A stretch of 64,000 bases of DNA from Prochlorococcus marinus XMU1408 (GTDB taxonomy: Bacteria; Cyanobacteriota; Cyanobacteriia; PCC-6307; Cyanobiaceae): the NCBI RefSeq assembly GCF_003208055.1, contig NZ_QJUE01000002.1, forward strand, positions 620,001 to 684,000, given 5' to 3'. Below the pieces are notes generated by a model that was given only the letters and a program-made list of their open reading frames with translations, was not told the origin of the DNA and did no database searches. The translations under genes were made by a program, and so were the position numbers. Below, piece after piece: positions 58,818 to 64,000 of the stretch. How positions within the stretch are numbered: the stretch's first letter is position 1; each line of letters opens with the position of its first letter.

Positions 58818-59426
58818 ATGAAGAGAATAGTTATTGCTATTACAGGTGCCTCTGCTATGCAATTAGGAGAAAGATCTATACAATTATTATTAGAAAATGA
58901 TAAATCTGTAGATTTAATATTAAGTAAAGGTGCATACGAAGTTGCAAAAAGTGAGCGTAATATCAATATCCCTGTGGAACCAAAGGCTCAATCTGAATTC
59001 TGGAGAAATAAACTTCGTGTTGAATCAGGTGATTTGAATTGTTATAGATGGAATGATCATTCAGCTTCTATTGCTAGTGGAAGTCATAAAACAAAGGGTA
59101 TGGTAATTGTTCCTTGTTCAATGGGAACGTTGGGACGTATAGCATCAGGTTTTTCATTAGATTTAATAGAGAGATGTGCCGATGTCCATCTTAAGGAAAA
59201 TAGACCATTAATTATTTCTCCAAGAGAATCTCCTTTTAATTTAATTCATATAGAAAATATTAAGCGAGTGGCAACTGCTGGAGCTATCATTGTCCCACCA
59301 ATACCAGCTTGGTATACCAACCCAAAATCCATTGAAGATATAATTGATTTTATAGTTGTAAGACTTTTTGATTCTTTAGGTGAAGATTTAGATAATATAA
59401 AAAGATGGGTAGGTCCAAATAAATGA
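58818..59426 (+). CDS. ubiX: Flavin prenyltransferase UbiX
   Basis: 202 aa. Makes prenylated FMN, the cofactor of UbiD-type decarboxylases (in cyanobacteria, plastoquinone synthesis). ITGASAMQLGERSIQLL is the FMN-binding start, VIVPCSMGTLGRIASG and PLIISPRESPFNLIH are the conserved active-site stretches. Its ATG is directly adjacent to the stop of the Zam-like gene, and its end overlaps the next gene by four bases, so all three are probably one operon. Confidence 0.93.
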   Translation: MKRIVIAITGASAMQLGERSIQLLLENDKSVDLILSKGAYEVAKSERNINIPVEPKAQSEFWRNKLRVESGDLNCYRWNDHSASIASGSHKTKGMVIVPCSMGTLGRIASGFSLDLIERCADVHLKENRPLIISPRESPFNLIHIENIKRVATAGAIIVPPIPAWYTNPKSIEDIIDFIVVRLFDSLGEDLDNIKRWVGPNK

Positions 59427-59977
59427 AAATTATTAATCTATTAAAAATCATACCTTTTTTACTAACTTTTCTCGCATTATTTTATCTAAATATTAATAGC
59501 AATAGAGAAAACACTAAATTAAAAATACTTATTTGGAATACACCATCACTATCTTTAGGAAAGTACCTTGCATTCTCTACAGGAACTGGATTTCTCCTTT
59601 CTTATTTAGTAACCACAAAATTCATAAGAAGTAATCAATACAAATTGAATAGAGAAATTAAATATAAACCCGATTTTTCAAATAAAAAAACAGCTGTCAA
59701 AAAAGAAATAGATAATACATTTACATATGATAATACTTTGATAGAAAGAGATATAAGAGACCCCTCACCTACTATTAATGCAAACTTTAGAGTAATAAGT
59801 AGAAACAATAAAATGGATGATTCATCCTACAATATACGAGAACAAGAATTTGATACATCTGGATTCATAGATGATTCTGATGATATGTATTTTAAAAAAG
59901 AAACAAACAATGATTTTGAATACCTAAATGAACCAGCTTTAAATGATTGGGATGATGATACATATTCAAAATGGTAA
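59423..59977 (+). CDS. LapA-like (DUF1049-type) membrane protein
   Basis: 184 aa. Two membrane helices: about 7-24 (LLKIIPFLLTFLALFYL) and about 46-66 (GKYLAFSTGTGFLLSYLV), separated by a short loop with ILIWNTPSLSLG. This resembles LapA/DUF1049 small membrane proteins. The rest is a long, Asp/Asn-rich cytosolic tail with no domain, ending NDWDDDTYSKW. Function unknown; overlaps ubiX by an ATGA junction. Confidence 0.6.
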   Translation: MKIINLLKIIPFLLTFLALFYLNINSNRENTKLKILIWNTPSLSLGKYLAFSTGTGFLLSYLVTTKFIRSNQYKLNREIKYKPDFSNKKTAVKKEIDNTFTYDNTLIERDIRDPSPTINANFRVISRNNKMDDSSYNIREQEFDTSGFIDDSDDMYFKKETNNDFEYLNEPALNDWDDDTYSKW

Positions 59978-60001
59978 AATTAAAATAAAATGTTTTAATT
60001 T
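59977..60001 (+). terminator. Hairpin terminator after the Zam-ubiX-LapA-like unit
   Basis: AAATTAAAA and TTTTAATTT pair over 9 bp with a 7-nt loop directly at the stop codon, followed by an AATTTTAATT run. The stem is all A/T and hence weak, but its place is right for operon end. Confidence 0.45.
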
Positions 60002-60044
60002 AATTTTAATTATCATATTTGAGTCGTTTTGCTAAAGTAACTAT

Positions 60045-60500
60045 ATGGAAAACACTTCAGCTGCCAACAACATAACAACAAAAAATGAAAATTCTAATGT
60101 AGACAAAACAGACATTCCCAAAAAACCTGTCAAACCTCCCAAATTAGAAGATAAACCTTTTGAGGAATTTGTATCAGATCACTTAATTCCTGGATTGAAA
60201 AAATCAATCCAAGATAAAGGATCTATCGTCAGAAATATTGATTTAATTGCAGGAGATAGACCAGTTGTAGGAGGTAAATGCTGGATGGTATTTTGTGAAC
60301 TAGCAGACGATAGAAAGTTCTGGCTTTGCTTTAACAAAAAACTAATCACTTCAGATAAGACTATATTATTAGCTGAATCAAATTCTGCTCCAAGTATAGT
60401 AGAATCATTCTTAATTGACGAAAAAAAGACTACTTTACCCCTACTGATTTCCCGAGTTCTTCAGAGATTAAATGGACAGAAATGGATTGGTGCAAATTAA
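60045..60500 (+). CDS. DUF2996 family protein
   Basis: 151 aa. A polar, Lys/Pro-rich N-terminus (1-40) is followed by the DUF2996 domain: EDKPFEEFVSDHLIPGL, CWMVFCELADDRKFWLCF and a C-terminal LISRVLQRLNGQKW. The family occurs in cyanobacteria and plastids, including the plant LPA2-type or related proteins; the role here is unknown. No signal peptide. Confidence 0.85.
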   Translation: MENTSAANNITTKNENSNVDKTDIPKKPVKPPKLEDKPFEEFVSDHLIPGLKKSIQDKGSIVRNIDLIAGDRPVVGGKCWMVFCELADDRKFWLCFNKKLITSDKTILLAESNSAPSIVESFLIDEKKTTLPLLISRVLQRLNGQKWIGAN

Positions 60501-60598
60501 AACTAGATTAATTTATTACATTAAAAATGCTTGAATTAATATTCTATTAAATGATTTAATTACAATTAAATATAATATTAATTTAGTAATACGCACTT

Positions 60599-62080
60599 AT
60601 GCCTGTTAAATGCCATAATAATAAAAAAAAAAAATTGACTAATTCATTATTGACTAAACAGAGTGAAAATCTATTATTTCATACTTTTGATGAAACATTA
60701 AAACCTCAAATTGAAGATTTGTTATCCCTAGGTAAATCTGCTGGTGCTGACATTGTTGAAATTTTTCTTGAAAAATCAGACAATATTTCACTTTTAGCAG
60801 AACAAGATGCCATTTCAAGTGTCAGTCCATCCTTTGGAATAGGAGCTGGTATTAGAGTGTTTCTTGGAAAGAAAGACGGCTTTGTAAGTACAAACGATTT
60901 ATCAAAAGCTGGGCTGTTGTTTGCTCTTACTCAGGCGTTGGGGATGTTAGGGCTCGAAATTGGATCCCAAAACAAAAATAATTTTGAAGGCTTAAAGAAC
61001 TTAAAAGATTTTGGAATAGATAAAAATACTTGGCTAAATGATTCACCGGATCTAAACGAATCAACAATTAAGTTACTGGAATCTACGAAATTACTTGCTA
61101 GCAAAAACAAAAATCTCCAGGTTCGAAGAGCTAGTTATTCTAGAAATTGGCAAGAAGTAATTGTTGCAGCTACTGATGGAGTTTTTGCTAGAGATATTCG
61201 TCTCCATCAAACAGTTGGAATTAACGTAATAGCTATCAAAGACAAACACAGATCAACCTCTGCCAGAAGATATGGAAGTTCTGGAAACCCAAACGATTTA
61301 AGAAACTGGGACATTGATAAAAGTTCTTGTGATTTAAATGAAAGTGCACAAAAAATGCTTCATGCTGAATATGTTGAGGCAGGTCAAATGCCTGTAGTAC
61401 TCGCAAACAAATTTGGAGGAGTTATTTTTCACGAAGCTTGTGGTCATCTATTAGAAACTACTCAATTAGAAAGAGGGACTTCTCCATTTCACGACAAGGT
61501 TAATAAGCAAATCGCCCATAAAGCAGTTAGTGCTGTGGATGAAGGACTTTCAAATTATGCTTTTGGATCAATATCTATGGATGATGAGGGTATGGAACCT
61601 CAAAATACTCTTTTAATTGAAAATGGAATTTTAAAAAAATTCCTTTCAGATAGAGCAGGTTCATTGAGAACTGGTCATCCAAGAACTGGAAGTGGAAGAA
61701 GACAAAATTTTTCTTTTGCCGCTGCAAGTCGTATGAGAAATACATATATTAAAAAAGGAAATTATTCGCCAGAAAAATTAATAGAAAGTATTGAAAATGG
61801 ACTTTACTGCAAATCAATGGGAGGAGGAAGTGTAGGGCCCACAGGCCAATTTAACTTCTCAGTAGAAGAAGGTTATTTAATTAAAAAAGGCAAACTTGAT
61901 AAACCCGTAAAGGGTGCGACCTTAATAGGAGAAGCAAAAGAAATACTCCCAAGAATATCTATGTGTGCAAATGATTTAGATCTAGCTGCTGGTTTTTGCG
62001 GCTCGGTAAGTGGCAGTGTTAACGTAACCGTTGGTCAACCACATATAAAAGTAGATTCAATCACAGTAGGAGGTAGATAA
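60599..62080 (+). CDS. tldD: Metalloprotease TldD
   Basis: 493 aa subunit of the TldD/TldE peptidase, which unfolds and trims peptides such as microcin or other ribosomally made peptides. The zinc motif HEACGH is seen at about residue 279 (HExxxH), with later GSGRRQNFSF and SMGGGSVGPTGQFNF glycine-rich stretches and the conserved C-terminal GFCGSVSGSVNVTVGQP. The first 20 residues are Lys/Asn-rich and may start later, but no alternative ATG is near. tldE-like follows 2 bp later. Confidence 0.93.
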   Translation: MPVKCHNNKKKKLTNSLLTKQSENLLFHTFDETLKPQIEDLLSLGKSAGADIVEIFLEKSDNISLLAEQDAISSVSPSFGIGAGIRVFLGKKDGFVSTNDLSKAGLLFALTQALGMLGLEIGSQNKNNFEGLKNLKDFGIDKNTWLNDSPDLNESTIKLLESTKLLASKNKNLQVRRASYSRNWQEVIVAATDGVFARDIRLHQTVGINVIAIKDKHRSTSARRYGSSGNPNDLRNWDIDKSSCDLNESAQKMLHAEYVEAGQMPVVLANKFGGVIFHEACGHLLETTQLERGTSPFHDKVNKQIAHKAVSAVDEGLSNYAFGSISMDDEGMEPQNTLLIENGILKKFLSDRAGSLRTGHPRTGSGRRQNFSFAAASRMRNTYIKKGNYSPEKLIESIENGLYCKSMGGGSVGPTGQFNFSVEEGYLIKKGKLDKPVKGATLIGEAKEILPRISMCANDLDLAAGFCGSVSGSVNVTVGQPHIKVDSITVGGR

Positions 62081-62082
62081 AG

Positions 62083-63471
62083 ATGATGACTTCAGAAAAT
62101 AAAACAACTATCGGAGAATTAAATCCAGCTTTACTAAATAATCTTTTAGAAAAGTATAGTAAAGAGTCTAAAATCTCAAAATGGGATCTTGGAGCATCAT
62201 CAAGTAAAGATATATCAGTTCAAGTCCAAGATGGAAATGCTAAACAGCTTAAGGGTTCTCAACGTAATTCATTGACATTAAGAGTATGGAATACTAATAA
62301 TAAAGTTGGAATAACGAGTACATCTGATTTAACAAGTGAAGGTATTAAAAAAGCCATGAAAGGTGCAATTGAAGCTAGCAGATTTGGTAATTATAAAGAG
62401 ACTCCTGAATTTTCTAGTTTAGCAAAATCACCATTAAAAAATATTAAATCAACTGTTAAGAATAATCATAGAATAGATGAATTATTAAGTATTTTAAAAC
62501 AAGCAGAAAAAAAGCTAATAGAAACACACAAATCTATAGATTCGGTTCCTTATAATGGGTTAAGTGAGAATTATATAGAGAGGTTATATATAAATAGTGA
62601 TGGAGCAAATAGATATATGAAATTATCTCAATCATCAATATACTTATATGCTAAGGCGCAAGAAAAAAATAAAAAACCAAGAAGTGCTGGTGGCATAAGA
62701 ATAAATTCAAACTTAGAGGAACTGGATATCGAGGCATGTATCGATGAAACATCAAATAAGTTAATTAGTCATCTTAATTATCAACCTATTGAAACTAAAA
62801 AATATTTGATTTGTTTTACACCTGATGCATTTCTTCAATTGATAAATGCATTTAGTTCAATGTTTAATGCTCGTTCAATTATAGATGGATTAAGCTTAAT
62901 GAACGAAGAATCCTTAGGTACACTAGTAGCAGTAAAGAATCTGAACATAAGCGACGAAGGATTACATCCAGAGAATGTTGGGGCATTCAGTTTTGATGGA
63001 GAAGGTACTCCTACACAAAATATTAATTTGATAAAATCAGGTGTTTTGCTTAATTTGATTCATTCTGAAGCAACAGCTAGAAAGTTTGGAGTTAATCCTA
63101 CCGGCCATGCAGGACTTGGAGCCAAAGTCTCTGTTTCTCCAGATTGGCTAGTTGTTAGCAAGTCTGATAATGAAATTGATAAAGATGAAACTTTAAGTGT
63201 AAAAACAACATTAAAAGAATATATTTTAATAGATGAATTATCTGCACTTCACTCCGGAGTAAAAGCAAGCCAAGGCTCATTTTCCTTGCCATTCGATGGA
63301 TGGATTGTTAAAGATGGCAAGAAGACATCCATAGAAGCTGCAACAGTTGCTGGAGATATATTAAAAGTACTTAAAAATATAATTAAAATTGAGAATGAAC
63401 AGATTGTTACTCATCAAGGGATAAGCCCACATATCTGGGTTGATAACATATCTATTACTGGAGAAGCGTGA
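62083..63471 (+). CDS. tldE: TldE (PmbA)-family protease partner
   Basis: 462 aa. Non-catalytic partner of TldD in the TldD/TldE heterodimer. Family features: [20 protein letters not shown] at the start, the substrate channel stretch [21 protein letters not shown] and [19 protein letters not shown]. There is no HExxxH, as expected. It follows tldD by two bases and overlaps fmt in a GTGA junction. Confidence 0.92.
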   Translation: MMTSENKTTIGELNPALLNNLLEKYSKESKISKWDLGASSSKDISVQVQDGNAKQLKGSQRNSLTLRVWNTNNKVGITSTSDLTSEGIKKAMKGAIEASRFGNYKETPEFSSLAKSPLKNIKSTVKNNHRIDELLSILKQAEKKLIETHKSIDSVPYNGLSENYIERLYINSDGANRYMKLSQSSIYLYAKAQEKNKKPRSAGGIRINSNLEELDIEACIDETSNKLISHLNYQPIETKKYLICFTPDAFLQLINAFSSMFNARSIIDGLSLMNEESLGTLVAVKNLNISDEGLHPENVGAFSFDGEGTPTQNINLIKSGVLLNLIHSEATARKFGVNPTGHAGLGAKVSVSPDWLVVSKSDNEIDKDETLSVKTTLKEYILIDELSALHSGVKASQGSFSLPFDGWIVKDGKKTSIEAATVAGDILKVLKNIIKIENEQIVTHQGISPHIWVDNISITGEA

Positions 63472-64000
63472 AAATAATTTTTTGGGGAACACCAAAATAT
63501 GCAGCGGATAATTTATTAACTTTAATTAGTTCTGGTCACGAAGTAACTGCTGTAGTAACTCAACCTGATAGAAAACGAGGAAGAGGAAAAAATATGTCTC
63601 CATCACCAGTGAAAAAAGTGGCAGAAGAATATGACATTCCTGTATTTACAACTAAATCAATCAGAAATGATCAAATCACAAAAGATAAAATCATTAATTT
63701 GAATGCAGATGTTTATGTAGTTGTGGCCTTTGGTCAAATTCTTCCAATAGAGATATTAAAAAGGCCCAAACTTGGCTGCTGGAATAGTCACGCATCCTTA
63801 CTACCAGAATGGAGAGGAGCTGCTCCGATCCAGTGGAGCATAATTAATGATGACTCAAAGACTGGAGTTTGCATTATGGCTATGGAATCAGGACTAGATA
63901 CAGGTCCGGTTATTGCAAAAGAATCAACAGAAATTGATGATAAAGATAATCTCGAGATACTTACAAATAGATTATCTAAAATGTCTTCAGAGTTGATAAT
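63468..64000 (+). CDS. fmt: Methionyl-tRNA formyltransferase (3' part beyond window)
   Basis: Formylates initiator Met-tRNA. The first 177 codons are visible from a GTG start that overlaps the tldE stop. The N-terminal Rossmann fold [15 protein letters not shown], the loop [14 protein letters not shown] and the active-site stretch [15 protein letters not shown] with its Asn/His region, followed by LDTGPVIAK, all match. The C-terminal tRNA-binding domain lies beyond base 64000. Confidence 0.95.
   Translation, partial: MKIIFWGTPKYAADNLLTLISSGHEVTAVVTQPDRKRGRGKNMSPSPVKKVAEEYDIPVFTTKSIRNDQITKDKIINLNADVYVVVAFGQILPIEILKRPKLGCWNSHASLLPEWRGAAPIQWSIINDDSKTGVCIMAMESGLDTGPVIAKESTEIDDKDNLEILTNRLSKMSSELI

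Overview
The window looks like a piece of a Prochlorococcus chromosome (marine picocyanobacterium). It is AT-rich and densely packed. Its genes are typical of cyanobacteria: RibBA with a long C-terminal tail, HemJ, Ycf20, DUF1995, DUF2996 and DUF3110 proteins, a CCB4-like cytochrome b6f assembly protein, CobN, the Zam-type RNase family and a split UPF0016 pair. The low-GC, small-genome style, with many short ORFs of about 30-70 residues, fits Prochlorococcus better than marine Synechococcus. The strain cannot be fixed from sequence reading alone. I see no prophage, insertion sequence, CRISPR array or rRNA.

Layout. 1-1.65 kb: phosphate ABC permeases pstC-pstA on the minus strand, with pstA cut by the window edge. 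1.8-6.6 kb: a DnaK1-DnaJ chaperone pair, a DUF3110 protein, murQ and a cyclophilin. 6.6-31.3 kb: core metabolism on both strands (ribBA, argC, purN, pgi, leuS, dapF, a NifS-like cysteine desulfurase, dacB, coaD, uvrC, hemJ, cobN, ilvE, metH). Several convergent neighbours overlap at their 3' ends. 31.4-35 kb: looser, with an unknown protein, an Ap4A phosphorylase, an unusual ribbon-helix-helix/J-domain fusion and a 0.7 kb gene-free stretch rich in hairpins. 35-43.5 kb: pheT, rpmG-rpsR-RNase II-like, metG, an LptC-like lipoprotein, CCB4-like, cobU and trmL.

43.5-49 kb is a gene-poor tract of about 5.5 kb. It holds mostly tiny orphan proteins, many below 60 residues, including a divergent pair of paralogues. 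It also holds a clearly decayed flavin-binding oxidase gene and one tRNA-Met. 49-64 kb returns to housekeeping: peroxiredoxin, an FtsH homologue that has lost its zinc-protease motif, rpmF, ycf20, a HAD phosphatase, recJ, a tiny photosystem-like membrane peptide, the UPF0016 pair, a Zam/RNase II-family protein with a degenerate active site, ubiX, DUF2996, tldD-tldE and fmt (cut by the right edge).

Themes. Cobalamin supply and use (cobN, cobU, metH) occur together. Cell-wall turnover is represented by murQ, dacB and dapF. The two points most worth following up are large proteins whose catalytic motifs are visibly missing although their folds and accessory domains remain: the FtsH-like protein at 50.3-52.0 kb and the RNase II-like protein at 56.5-58.8 kb.
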